A stretch of DNA of 64,000 bases from Portulaca oleracea (taxonomy: Eukaryota; Streptophyta; Magnoliopsida; Caryophyllales; Portulacaceae). A model generated the notes under the pieces. That model was not told where the DNA came from. It worked only from the letters and a program-made list of their open reading frames with translations, and made no database searches. How positions within the stretch are numbered: the first letter of the stretch is position 1; each line of letters opens with the position of its first letter. The translations under genes and the position numbers were made by a program. Of this stretch, positions 37,729-49,200 are shown piece by piece. The stretch spans positions 54,218,112 through 54,282,111 of the forward strand of contig CM055871.1 in the NCBI GenBank assembly GCA_029582165.1. Reading direction: 5' to 3'.

Positions 37729-37972
37729 TCGACGTCGATTTCATATTAATTGTCGTATTTAAAAATCGTATCATTAAATTTTTAATATATACAATTATTT
37801 GTTATGTAAAATTACTACTGGCCGGCTACTAGATTCGTAATGAAAAATATTTTTTAAAAATATAATATTTTAATTATTAATAAAATATTATATTAAAAAT
37901 TATCAATCAAAAAATAATATTGAAAACTGTGATAATTAACTAAAAATGACCATTAATATGAAATGGAGGGAG
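37729..37972. mobile_element. Stowaway-like MITE, left end disturbed
   Basis: From 37740 the sequence follows the local Stowaway family (TTTCATATTAATTGTCG, ATTCGTAATGAAAAATATT) and ends AATATGAAATGGAGGGAG followed by TA at 37973-37974. The usual CTCCCTCCG left end is missing and the 204-bp inverted-repeat element is found there instead. Confidence 0.65.
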
Positions 37973-38199
37973 TAGTGTTTGAGGTAAGATATGATGGTCT
38001 TATATCACTTAATTAAAAAATTAAAGAAATTAGCTTTAGTTCCTTTAAAATTTTAAAGCCTCATACAATCCATTTGTTCTTGTGAGGGGAGTTGAGAAGA
38101 GCCTGAGAAACATTTTACTGTAGTCTATTATAGTTTAAAATAAAAAAGATAAATTATTTCTACGTATACAAATTACTTGTGCCGGCAAAAATTCATTTG

Positions 38200-38600
38200 G
38201 TCCGAATGCTCTAATTTATTTGATCTATTGAATTGGGTTTGGACATCAAAATTTATTGGAAATCTTAAATTTTGATAATTTTGTCATGTCCGAATTCAAT
38301 CTTAGGTTGGGTTGGGTTGGGTTTGTGAAGTAAGGTTGTCCGAATTTTGTATTAAATTCAACTTGGGCCATATTTGGACAATGTCTGACCCCTAACCTGA
38401 ATTCAGAATTTTGATATAAAAATTGTGTCTAAATTTAGTGTAAATTAGAATTTGAGTGCTTGACGTATTCAGACAAATATGGGTTCAAACATCACAATTT
38501 TTCCAAATTTGAAATTCAGACAGGATTCGACTTTGAAGATTTTGTCCGGATTATTTGAACCCGATGGAATTGGGCCCAAATTTTTGACACCCCTACGAGT
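38200..38600. repeat. Degenerate GGGTTGGG/GTCCGAA-word island
   Basis: Irregular words such as TTGGGTTGGGTTGGG, TTGTCCGAATT, GTCTGACCCC and TTCAGACAGG fill this segment. It is comparable to the islands at 13450-13880 and 49540-49890. No reading frame or period. Confidence 0.55.
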
Positions 38601-39169
38601 TAGAGGATAATATAGCTATGTAACAATTATACCTACTTATGCAATGTAGTACATAATTAGTAACCAAATGATTCACACTTCACTTTCTATTTACAAGGAT
38701 AATCCATCCAAGTTCCTTATAAAAATTTAGGGATCTCTATAAGATTTTCTTTTCTAAATTTGAATGATTCATCACTTTCAAACCCTCTAAAATTTGAAAT
38801 GTGAAATAACATGTGAAACAGTCCTTGAAAGAAAATATGTAGGGAGGATTGCCCAAGTACGAGGGCATGGCTTGACACATGCATTAAAGATATGATGTGC
38901 TTTGAGTGAAAATTTGACCTACTAACCTTTGTCTTGGCGGCCTATATATAGCTTTATTGAAAATGATAATTTTCAATTAATTTTTCCCACGAGTGGAGTC
39001 TCCTTTTTTTTTTATAAAAGTAAAAAAAAATTATCCCTACCTTTGTTACAAATTGCTCCAATATTCCTTGTATTTTTTTATCTAATTTTTTAATTATTAT
39101 TTTATTTTATATTATTTATGACTTTATAATCAATGACATATTAACTTTTATTTTATTATTTTATTTAGG

Positions 39170-39315
39170 CACCGTTGCGTTTGCGTTGCGTTGCGGTTGG
39201 TTGCAGTATATTGCGGTAAGTTGTCGTGGAAATAGTGAAAAGGTAATGGTAATTTGCGGTATGTTGCAATAAGTTGCGTTACGGTTAGTTGCGTTAACGC
39301 ACAAAAAAATGGTAC
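39170..39315. repeat. TTGCGGT-rich element, copy 2
   Basis: Starts CACCGTTGCGTTTGCGTTGC and ends GTTGCGTTAACGCACAAAAA, with the shared core AAAAGGTAATGGTAATTTGC. The order of blocks is the same as at 29170-29320, with moderate divergence. Confidence 0.7.
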
Positions 39316-40062
39316 CTTATAAATTTTATTGAACAAACTGATTTTAATTCAATATATTTAATAAATTTTCTAATCGCATAGTTATTATCAAATTTGCTAT
39401 ATATTTTGGAGCATCTTACATATTGCATAGTCATCAAAAAATTTTAAATACAAATTATGCAAAAATATGTTGAGTATAGTAAGTAAGGTAAATAAGATAA
39501 GGTAAAATAAGGATAGTAAAATTTTACTTACCATCCCCAAAACAAGGCCCAGATGAAGATGCGAAGAGGTGAATGAGTCAAGATACTATCTTTTAAAACT
39601 AGAAATGTTAACTTTGCTCAATCGGACAAGTTATTGGATTCTTAAAACTTTACCTTTACTTATTCGAACAAGTTCTTAAATTTTAGAAACTTTATCCTTA
39701 TCGTGATTCCAATTAAGATTTCACGGGACCTGTTCACTAAAAAAATAATAATAATCTACCGCCCTTTTGTTAAAAAAAGCTCTAAATATAAATTTGTACT
39801 AAACACCTATCAACCTATCACTCTTCCCTAGCTCTAGGAATAGTATCGGTGATCAATGATCATAGAGTTATGCTACCTACTTTGGTTCTGTATAGTTCCC
39901 ATAAAAGTAAGATCCAAACTAGGAGCTAATTAATTGTTGTTTATTGTTAACATGTCAATCTCATTCGGACAATATATTGATCATTATTGTTACTCATAAT
40001 AACATCTACTAGCTACATTTAATAATTTTATTTCCTGTTATTAAAATAAATCTCTAAGTTTT
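39316..40062. other. AT-rich intergenic DNA, nothing recognised
   Basis: No coding, RNA or transposon signature was identified here. Confidence 0.4.
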
Positions 40063-40485
40063 GAGTGCATGCCGGTTCCCGGTTTCAACTTTTGAGCATC
40101 CATAACTTAAACATAGTATGTCATATGGGTTTCAAGTTCTAGTTTATGATAACGATTTTGAGAACTTTATATTTACCTATTATGATAGATTTATGGGTCT
40201 TATAAACTTTACGTACTTTTATATGTTTGACCGATTTAAATACATACGTCTGCAATCAAATTCTAGAGTACATGCCTGTTCCAGGTTCCAACTTTTGAGT
40301 ACCCAGAACTTGAACACGTGCATGTCATACAGGTTCCAAGTTCTAGTTTAGGATAACGATTTTGAGAACTTTATGCTTACATGCTTTGACAGATTTCTAG
40401 ATTTTATAAACTTTACCATTATCCATTTGACCGATTAATGCACATACATTACCCACCTGACTGACTGCAATTAGGTTCTAAGTTC
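40063..40485. repeat. Diverged tandem duplication, about 203-bp period
   Basis: A unit at 40063-40265 is repeated from 40266. Both contain CAACTTTTGAG, ACATGTCATA-like words, CAAGTTCTAGTTTA and GATAACGATTTTGAGAACTT, then a TTTGACCGATT end. A third partial unit may follow (AGGTTCTAAGTTCCGGTTTA). The longest open frame across it is not conserved between units. Confidence 0.75.
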
Positions 40486-40906
40486 CGGTTTAAGAATTAC
40501 TTACCCCTATATCTAAGTTTATGTGCCAACACAAAAGAGGATATACATGATGGTGAAATCCTCCAAGGTAGGTATCATTCCTTTATAAGGGAGAAGCTGG
40601 TGGTTCGTGAATTGATGGTTGAAACCCACCTAATGTAACGTAATGCGTGCACGGTGCACTTTTCACCCATGCAAAATTCCAACTAAAAATGATTCGTTCT
40701 AACAATTTCTTATCCTACAGTATTTCTTATGTTCTAGTGATTGCTAACTGATTGCTAACTAATTTAATTGATTGAACGTTAAAGCTAGAAAATCAACATT
40801 GATAAGTGCTCATAAATATTATTCCCATTCGTTTCTCAATACATGTTACTTTAATGAACTTTCTATGTTAAGATATGGGGAAATAACAAGAAAAAGATAG
40901 TTAATA

Positions 40907-41162
40907 CTCCCTCCGTATCATATTAATTGTCATAATTTTGACTTCTACAGTCACCAATGTCACTCTTTGATTGATAATTTCTTACATAATAAGTTATTAA
41001 CAATTACAATATTATACTTTTATGATAGTATTTTTCATTATGAATCTAATTGTGATAATTTTATTAGGAACTCATCGTATATATTGAGAAATTTATTGTC
41101 AAAATTTTTAAAATTTGATTGCATGATTTTCAAAGACGACAATTAATATGGAACGGAAAGAG
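40907..41162. mobile_element. Stowaway MITE, 256 bp
   Basis: The left end CTCCCTCCGTATCATATTAA and right end TTAATATGGAACGGAAAGAG are complementary, and both are flanked by TA (40905-40906, 41163-41164). The interior is the shared family core. Non-coding. Confidence 0.88.
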
Positions 41163-41353
41163 TAATAAATAATACTGCAACTTTAACTAAATATTTTATT
41201 GATAGTGATAAAAATAAGGATGAATATAGTAAAACAAAACTTAATGTTTGCATTGAAATTGTGTAATGATAAATAATATGTAAAATAAAAGATATGGTTA
41301 AAGTGACTCGTATCAAGAACGGAAGGGAGTAATATTGATGAGCACTCATCTTA

Positions 41354-41681
41354 GATCATGTACAGCAATGGGAACTTTGCATTGGAACATGCGTCTGGGA
41401 GTTGAGTTCCTATGCAACAAGGAATGAAAATACAATACTCACATTTCCAGAACACTGCAGTGTTTCTCCACATTATATTTGTTTTTTATTTATTTTTCAA
41501 CTACTCAAAGGTTGACATGTGTCCTATTGTTATAGAGATATTTTAAAGTAAAAAAGTAGAAACGAGTTCCTATTGTTGTAGAGAATATAAATAGAGTTTC
41601 AAAAAGTAGGAATGATGGATGATGTGGAAGGAGGGGACCACTAGTTTCATTCCAAAAATAACATTACCATTGCATTTGCTC
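41354..41681. mobile_element. Tourist-like MITE candidate, 328 bp
   Basis: The left end GATCATGTACAGCAATGG and right end CCATTGCATTTGCTC form imperfect inverted repeats. Both sides are flanked by TTA (41351-41353, 41682-41684), the 3-bp target typical of PIF/Harbinger-type Tourist elements. The interior is non-coding. Confidence 0.6.
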
Positions 41682-41786
41682 TTATCAATGTTAATTTTCT
41701 GGTTTTAGCATAATTTTTGAAGTTAGAATTTATAGTTTTCATTTCAGTATCATTATCGATCTCTCCCTACGTAAAAATAAATACTA

Positions 41787-41981
41787 CCTCCATCCCTAAA
41801 TAAGTGTCAATTTGATTAAAGTTTGACTGTTGATTACTTACAAATTATAATGAGTTACAATATAAAATTGATACTATTGTAATCTTTCGGTGGTAATTTC
41901 ATATTATAATTCATTAATAATTTGTGAGTAACTAACGATTAAAATTTAGTCAAGTTGACACTTATTTAGAGACGGATATAG
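41787..41981. mobile_element. Stowaway-like MITE, second subfamily, 195 bp
   Basis: The left end CCTCCATCCCTAAATAAGTG and right end CACTTATTTAGAGACGGATA are complementary. The flanks are TA (41785-41786 and 41982-41983). The inner words TGACTGTTGATTACTTACAA and TAACGATTAAAATTTAGTCA mirror each other. It is related to the copy at 62636-62850. Confidence 0.78.
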
Positions 41982-42039
41982 TAGAAAGTAAATAAAGAAT
42001 TTTTGAAAAAAATAATAAGCAATGATACTTGTAATTACA

Positions 42040-42760
42040 CACAAATCATCACCAATAAAAGAACCTTAGAGAGGGGGGTGAATAGGGTTATCAACTTTTT
42101 TTGCAATTCAGACCACTAGTAAAGGACGTTAGTATCTTAATCTGTTCAGATTAAGATTCAAGGCAGTTAAACAATAATCTTCACAAATAAAGGACAGTAG
42201 ATAGAACCTGAATAACTTCCTTTATATTGTAAAATGTAAAGCAACAGTAACAACCTAAGATAAACGTCCTTAGGTTTTACAAAAAACCAAACGCCTTTCA
42301 ATGGATGCTTCTAAGTTTTCAGAAATAACACCCACCAATCTCAATATTGATGTAAACACGGATTGATTCCAAGTCTGTCTGGAAATCAATTACACGAGCA
42401 ACTCAAACCCTAATTCCGTTAAGGATTCAAATACACTCAAACACTCAATCTTAGTTTTCTCACTAGAAGAGAAACTCAAACAAAACACAAAATTCTCTTT
42501 TGGTTTTGAACACCCGATTGCTTCCTTGGAGTCGTTGCTTTTCTTCGAATCTTATGTCTTCAATTTATAGACTCGATTCTTTGAGTCGGAATAGAGACGT
42601 TGTGATTTGTATCAAGGGCAGATTCCTTCCTTCTTCGTGTCTCCAGATTTGCTCCATATTTGTGCGAGATTTCCGGATCCGTCGATTCTATTTTCTTTCC
42701 AAACTCTTGCTTGATTGTTTCCTGCAATTACATAGAACAATGAATTAATCTGGTTAGAGT
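42040..42760. other. Possible LTR-retrotransposon remnant
   Basis: The stretch contains AGAGAGGGGGGTGAATAGGG, a word found near the borders of several plant LTR retrotransposons, and CTTCAATTTATAGACTC, common in LTRs. No paired LTRs, primer-binding site or coding domain were found, so this is a weak call. Nothing else was recognised. Confidence 0.28.
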
Positions 42761-43254
42761 ATGGACGAAGAGAACAGCTATCTGAGTTTCCAGAAATAAC
42801 TTCCCTGTTTTCTTGCTTTTTTTTTTTTTTGTCTTTCACATCTTGGCTAAATGTTCTTGAGATGCTATGAGATGAATGACCTTTTGTCCTGTGTCAAGAG
42901 GGTTTCTACAACCAACTTTCAAAATTACCATACATTTTAACTAATGCAATATTCCTCGGAAGAAAAAACCCCACTGAAAATCGAAACTTTGGTATCCTAA
43001 AATCTCCACACATGTCAGCGCAAGAGCATAGTCAGGACTCAGGATAAATATTTAACCAGGTGAAGCTAGGGTTATAGGATTTAGGAAATTACTGTCTTCA
43101 ATGCATGCACAATACATGTACTTGGAATTAGTAAAAATAAAATAAACATACGTAGTAGTACTTAAAATGCAATAAATGCAACTTTATTCTTTTTTTTTTT
43201 CTCTCAATCAAATGCTCAGTCAAAAAAAAAACCATTGCAACAAAGAAGATATTA

Positions 43255-43385
43255 TCCCTCCGTATCAATGTGTTATATTAATTGTCGTCTTTGAAAATTG
43301 TCCAGTCAAATTTCAAAATTTTGACCCTATGATAAATATTATAAAATCATTATCAAACCTTCAAATATCAGTTTACACTTTTAGT
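43255..43385. mobile_element. Truncated Stowaway MITE, left part only
   Basis: TCCCTCCGTATCAATG then TATTAATTGTCGTCTTTGAA and GTCAAATTTCAAAATTTTGA match the left third of the full copies nearby, after which the similarity stops. No right end is present. Confidence 0.6.
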
Positions 43386-43433
43386 TAAGATTATTGTTCC
43401 ATATCGTACCAGAGTCACACTGATTAGAAGGTA

Positions 43434-43692
43434 CTCCCTCCATTCCATATTAATTGTCATAATTTTGACTTTCACGGACTCTCCAATGTCACTCTTTGAT
43501 TGATGATTTCTTTCATAATATGTTATTAACAATTGCAATATTATACTTTTATGATAGTATTTTTCGTTATGAATATAATGGTGGTAATTTTATATATCAA
43601 TTCATTGTATATATTGAAAAATTTACGGTCAAACTTTTTGAAATTTGACTGCACAATTTTCAAAGACGATAATTAATATGGAATAGAAGGAG
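43434..43692. mobile_element. Stowaway MITE, 259 bp
   Basis: The left end CTCCCTCCATTCCATATTAA and right end TTAATATGGAATAGAAGGAG are complementary, flanked by TA (43432-43433 and 43693-43694). It is a close relative of the copy at 40907-41162. Confidence 0.87.
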
Positions 43693-44132
43693 TATACTTT
43701 TAGAAGGTACACAAGTTTTTGCAGCATCCATGCTTCAAGTTTAAAAACATTTACATAGGGTGGCATATTGGAGTATAAAATCATCATTGAACATTCAAAA
43801 TTTAAAGTTTTAGTCAAGATTATTTCACAGTACAAATTAATAATTGCTCTTCAAAAACTTTAAAATTTATTTGGTATGTAAATTCCCGTGACAGATAAAA
43901 TGCAAAAGGCTTCCAGTAACTTTTTACAAGAGTATACAAATAAAATGCAATAAATTCAACCCTTGATACATGTTTGGAAATAGTTTGAATATATGTACTG
44001 TGTAGGGTAGTACATGCATGTATGGGGGCATTAAATGCATGACATCCTCATCATATTAAATTGGGTTTCTGAAATCTGAAATGCTCAACCACCTCCTATT
44101 TAATTCACTCACTTACCCCTCTCAAAAACACT

Positions 44133-44618
44133 CTCCTATGGTGTTTCATATTATTTGTCATCTTTAAAAATTATGCTGCTAATTAAAAAAAAATAGAACA
44201 TAAATTTTTCAATATATAAAATGATTCGTGATATAAAATTAATAGTATTAGATTTGTGATGAAAAATTCTATCCTAAAAGTATATTGTTGCGATAGTTAA
44301 TACAATATTATATAAGAAATGATCAACATAGAGTAGTATTAGATACTGTAACAGTCAATCAAATGAAGCATTCATCATATCGGTCTCCCTAAAAATCTAG
44401 TATAATACTTCATTCGTTTCATATAAATTATCGTCTTGACATTATTAATTTATCAATATATATATGCAATGTTTTATTATATGAAAGTAATGTCAATAGA
44501 TTTATCATGAATATACTATATATCATAAACACATAATAGTATAATTTTTTAATAAAATATATTATAAGAAATATTTAGTCAAAAAAAATATTGGAGACAA
44601 TTAATATGAAACTTAGCG
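44133..44618. mobile_element. Two degenerate Stowaway-like copies in a row
   Basis: About 44133-44350 begins TATGGTGTTTCATATTATTT and follows the family core. About 44409-44618 begins CTTCATTCGTTTCATATAAA and ends GACAATTAATATGAAACTTA. Both are AT-rich and diverged and lack sharp ends, so the borders are approximate. Confidence 0.48.
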
Positions 44619-45161
44619 ATTCTTTTTTATATATTTCTATAGGTCGAATAAATTTCGACAAGAATTCAAGCTTATTCAAATTATATACTTCAAACATTAT
44701 TATTTTTTCAATCTGATACTTAATTCATGGGACACAAGATGATCTGAGAATCCAAAATTTGACAACCCACAACTGACTCAATCATCCACAAAAAAAGGGA
44801 AGAAAAAAAGAGAAAAAAGAGGAATGGGAGTAAGAATGAAGGAAGAAAATAATAAAATCATGTGAAGTCAATAAATGAGAAAGAGATGGGAAGCTAACAT
44901 CACATTTATTGTTCACTGCCTCACTCTGCCATTTGCTACTACTACTACTACTAGTAGTAGTATTTGCAATTAGAAGTAAGGTTGTTATTATATAGATTTA
45001 ATTATACCCTATGGATTTTAGTTAGGGTTTAAATGATATATAATATAGTTTATATATGGAATTTAATGGTAAAATTTCTCTCATATTCTTGGGTATTTTG
45101 TTCATTTGTTGTTGTGGACTGTTGGTTGAACTTGAAAGAGATGGATGGGAGTGCTAGTGTA
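44619..45161. other. Intergenic DNA with a small CTA/TAG palindrome
   Basis: A perfect inverted repeat of CTACTACTACTAC against GTAGTAGTAG lies at about 44937-44963. No gene was seen. Confidence 0.5.
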
Positions 45162-45387
45162 CTCCTCTCTCCATTTCAATTAATCTATTATTTTACTTTT
45201 TACAGTGTTTATAGTTCTATTTTAGACGTAATTTTTCATATATATTTAAAAATAGGTAATTAAAGTATTACTTTATTTAACATTTTCACATTTTCAAAGA
45301 AATAAATTAGCATAGTGTGGAGGTTTTGTTTTGTTTTTTATTTTATAAATTATATTTAAAGCGACAAATAATTTGAAAAGGAAAAAG
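45162..45387. mobile_element. Stowaway-like MITE, diverged, 226 bp
   Basis: The left end CTCCTCTCTCCATTTCAATT and right end AATTTGAAAAGGAAAAAG are roughly complementary, with flanking TA (45160-45161, 45388-45389). The inner words ATCTATTATTTTAC and GCGACAAATAAT are only weakly paired. Confidence 0.5.
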
Positions 45388-46019
45388 TAATTGTAGACGT
45401 AACATAAATAAATAATTCAGACAAATTGTTAAGTTTCTATGTAAAGCTAGGAGATTGAAGACTTCAATCATAACTAATTAAGTCTATCTTATAAATTCAT
45501 GTTATTAAACATGTTGAGGACCTACTTAATCCTCACCTCCCTCTAACAAAATATCTCAATATATAAGTCCGTTTTAAAGTTGGACCATGTTTAAAAATAT
45601 TCTTATCAAGTATCAAGGATATCGCAGTCAGGTGACCACTACGTACAATGATCTTCTAATTATATTGGTGCAGGAAATATATGTATATATGAAAATTATA
45701 AAGTTGATGAGTCATATTTATCATATATGTCTCTTCTCTCTACTTGTAAAAAGTCATCGATGATTACCATGAGAAAGGTGTATACTGGATGAGACTATTT
45801 ACCATCCATTCAAGAAAAACAAAATGTTAAAAGTATACCATTTGTTAGAGCTATATATTTGAGTAGAACTACTTAAAATAATGTTTTCTGATATAGGTAG
45901 ACAAATATATATAACTTCCATCGGTCTATCTTAGGGGTGATCAACCTCACATGGATTTGGGGATGTGGATACCAAAGTCCAAATAATATAGGTCCACTAG
46001 CACACAATTGCATCTATTC

Positions 46020-46640
46020 TGATTAGGGTTGTAATTGAACCGAGTCGACTTGCAAGCCGTTTGAATTCAACTTAGTTAAAGCTTGCATTGAGCTCGGTTT
46101 GACTAAAGCTCAGCTCGAACTCAGCTGGGAAGTCTACCGAGCCGAGCCCTAGCCTAGAGGGCTTAGCTCGGGCTCGACTTGGTTAGGCTCATTTGAGTGT
46201 ATTAAGTAAGAAGTAGATTATACTCAGTGAATATTGGTAAATTATATATTGATTTAGATGTCTAAAATTTAATATTAGAGCATAAATTTGTTATTTTTCT
46301 TTATTTTTTTTTGTTAAGGTCTATAAATCTCAAACATTAATATTTAAACTTTTCTTAATTATATCCTTATTGTGAAATATTTTTTTAGTTAAGTTTAATA
46401 AATATCTAGAAATTTATTTGATCTTTGATTTGAGTTTGGAGGATTTTAAATTTAAAAATAATAATAAATTTAGTTGAGCTGAATTTCGAACCGAGTCTGA
46501 GCCCAAAATATATGAACCGAGCTCAGCCCAAGCCTTGACTTTGAAAGTTCCGCCAGCTTCGAGTCTAGCTCAAGTCGAGCTTTTCCTAAACGAGCCAAGC
46601 ACAAGTCCTTTGGAGGGCGGGGCTCGACTTGTCTACGTAA
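46020..46640. repeat. GAGCTCG/CTCGAGC-word island with AT-rich centre
   Basis: Two blocks of words such as ACCGAGTCGACTTG, GAGCTCGG, GCTCGGGCTCGACTTGG and, in complement, CCGAGCTCAGCCC, CAAGTCGAGC, GGGCTCGACTTG flank an AT-rich centre (about 46200-46470). The outer parts look loosely inverted to each other. There is no coding potential and no clear target duplication. Confidence 0.5.
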
Positions 46641-47431
46641 ACCCATAATTCGAACTATTCCTCACATAGATGAGAATATGTACCTTCCAAGGTTCGAATG
46701 TGGGTGGAGAGTGTGGAAAAGTGGCTGCTCAGCCAACCAAACCAACACATCTTCCACGAGTATAACTACTTAGAGAGCATTTGATAAGAATATCAAGAAA
46801 GTTCTTCCCAAAAATAGAAAAATTACGGTTAGCTTGAATTGTAAATTCAATGTTGTTTATTGGGGTTGTTAATGTTGTGTTTGATCCATATATCCTAATT
46901 TATCCTACCCAAAAAAACTGAGATAAGATCATCAAATATTTTTACTCAAATACCAAGTATAGACACAATAGTTTATCGTGTAAATCAAGTTTAAACCCTG
47001 ATATTGTGTGCCGCCGTTAAATATATCAAGTTACATTGATGTACTTCCACGAGTCGCGGCACCTGCTACGCTAATCTCTCGTATGAATCATATAATTTCT
47101 GGTGAAATATATATATCGAATTTACAAAAGTTGTCAATAAATTCAGACAATGGAAAGGACAGTATTCTTGTGTTTCATTGATATGGTAAAACATAAAACT
47201 AAATTTTCCCATAAATTTCACGCATTTTTTTTTTGAATTATATACAGTCAAGTTTTACTCGCCATTTTTCATTCTACAGTTCATCAATTGTCTATATTAA
47301 CATTCTGTAATACTCCTTATATATTCATTTAACTAATTTTTCTTGTGTTTAATTATATATATTCTCAATATAAATTGTGTAAAGTGTAAAGTTGGCCTTA
47401 GAACTTTAATCTTGATTAATTACTTACAGTC

Positions 47432-47765
47432 CGTTTAGTAACTAGCTTATTGGGATGATTTTTATTTTTTTTGGACACTGGAAGTGTTTGGCTACTAACT
47501 TTTTGAGGTAGGTTTTAGTCTTTTGGACATACTATATATTAGCATTTTGATCAAAGTGAAAAAACTAATTGAAATGTTTGGTAAACAACTTTTCCTATTA
47601 GCCTTTTGGATTCAATAACCTAGCTTTCAAAAAGCTATTTGAAGAAGCTTTTTGAAGTAGTTTTTCAGTTATTTTACCAACATCTTTCTTGCAATCAACT
47701 AACCCAAACAGCTAAAGTCGAACAACTAATTTAAACAGTTATAAGCTAACAACTAACAACTAAAA
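47432..47765. mobile_element. hAT-like MITE candidate
   Basis: The left side has GTCCGTTTAGTAACTAGCTT. The interior has GAAATGTTTGGTAAACAACT, AAAAAGCTATTTGAAGAAGC and ATTTTACCAAC. The right side has AACCCAAACAGCTAAAGTC and AACAGTTATAAGCTAACAAC. This matches the pattern of the Sec1-intron candidates. Ends are approximate. Confidence 0.42.
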
Positions 47766-48642
47766 TCCTAACCTTTATTTATAAAAACTTATCCACAGTT
47801 AATGAAAATTATCTTAGCAAAATTTATCAAAATTCAACTTTAAATTATCATCCGTTACCCCCCCCCAAAAAAAAACAAAAACTCTGAAATCACCCCTGAC
47901 TTCATAGGAGATGATAGAGAAATTAAATGTGACAATCTTACCCCAAAATTTTACATTTTAAAGATGACTGTTTCCAATTAATCCAACTTACCTTGCTTTA
48001 TACTCTATTTACATATTACTTGTTCCAATCCCATGGGCTATGTTGTTGGTTTTAAATAGATGAACAATCCTACGTTTAACCTTTCTCTTCAAATTGGGTA
48101 GAAAAGCTTTACAAAGTAATGTTATCATATAATAATAATAACGAAAGTACAAAATTTTATCAAACAAAAAACGAAAGTACAAAATGTTTGGAGGTGATGC
48201 ATGAATAAAATTCTTAAAATTATATACCAGCAACAAAGCCCATGGAATTGGAATTTGTGGATTAAAATTTATTAAAATCCAAACATATTTTCTTTTTTCA
48301 AATTTATAAGTGGCAAACTTGCAATATAAATTTGTTGAACAAAAACTGTTATGCAGTCAGGTCAAATAAAAAATTTGGCAAGCATAACCTGCACATGAAT
48401 CTAAACTGAGATCATATCGAAATTGGTTGTTGAACAAAAACTGATATTCTTAGCAATTCTCAGAAAGTACTTGTTGAATTTGTTGTTGAATCATATTAAA
48501 ATATATTGAACCGAGAAAAAATATGTTGAGTTAGATCATGTTGTACTAGTACATGTTGATAGAAACAAAATGTGTGAATTGTATTCAAAATTTGTCGAGT
48601 TGTGTTTATTTGTGTTGAATTATAGTAAAATGTTCAACCATA
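47766..48642. other. AT-rich intergenic DNA, nothing recognised
   Basis: A C-run/A-run junction occurs at about 47860-47876. Otherwise no gene or defined repeat. Confidence 0.4.
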
Positions 48643-49198
48643 TTCCCTCCGGTTCATATTAGTTGACACTAAAACTAATTTTTTTCTAAAATTAAATAAT
48701 TGTTACTTTTCATTTCTTAACGTTTAATTTAATTATTTTAACTTTAATAATTATATTAACTTTTTACTTTTTCTATTAATAAATACTACTCATACGCACA
48801 TTCTCTCACTACCTACATCTTGGTATCCGAAAAAACACCTTGAAAAATAGTGCTACTTAATTACTCCCTCCGTTCCATATTAACTGTCGTCTTTGAAAAT
48901 TGTGCAGTAAAACTTCTAAAATTTTGATCGTAAATTTCTCAATATATATAATGAGTTGCTATATGAAATTACCACCATTAGATTCGTAATGAAAAATACT
49001 ATCATAAAAGTATAATATTGCAATTGTTAATAACATATTATGCAAGAAATTATCAATCAAAGAATGATATTGGAGACCGTGAAAGTCAAAACTATGACAA
49101 TTAATATGGAACGGAGGGAGTATGTGGGTAGTTTTTTTAGTTAAACCTTGGTATGTGAAAATTTTTAAAATATGTTAATTAATATGAAATTGAGGGAG
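48643..49198. mobile_element. Outer Stowaway-like MITE interrupted by a second one
   Basis: The left end TTCCCTCCGGTTCATATTAG (TA at 48641-48642) pairs with the right end TTAATATGAAATTGAGGGAG (TA at 49199-49200). The intact MITE at 48864-49120 lies between them. Without it the outer element is about 300 bases. Confidence 0.6.
48864..49120. mobile_element. Stowaway MITE, 257 bp, best preserved copy
   Basis: The left end CTCCCTCCGTTCCATATTAA and right end TTAATATGGAACGGAGGGAG are perfectly complementary over these 20 bases. Flanking TA lies at 48862-48863 and 49121-49122. The intact ends suggest the youngest insertion of the family in this window. Confidence 0.93.
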
Positions 49199-49200
49199 TA

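Noticed and set aside
42500..42748. Open frame of 82 codons with signal-like ends
   Set aside because: No homology recognised, no splice context, and it lies in a possible LTR remnant; composition explains it.
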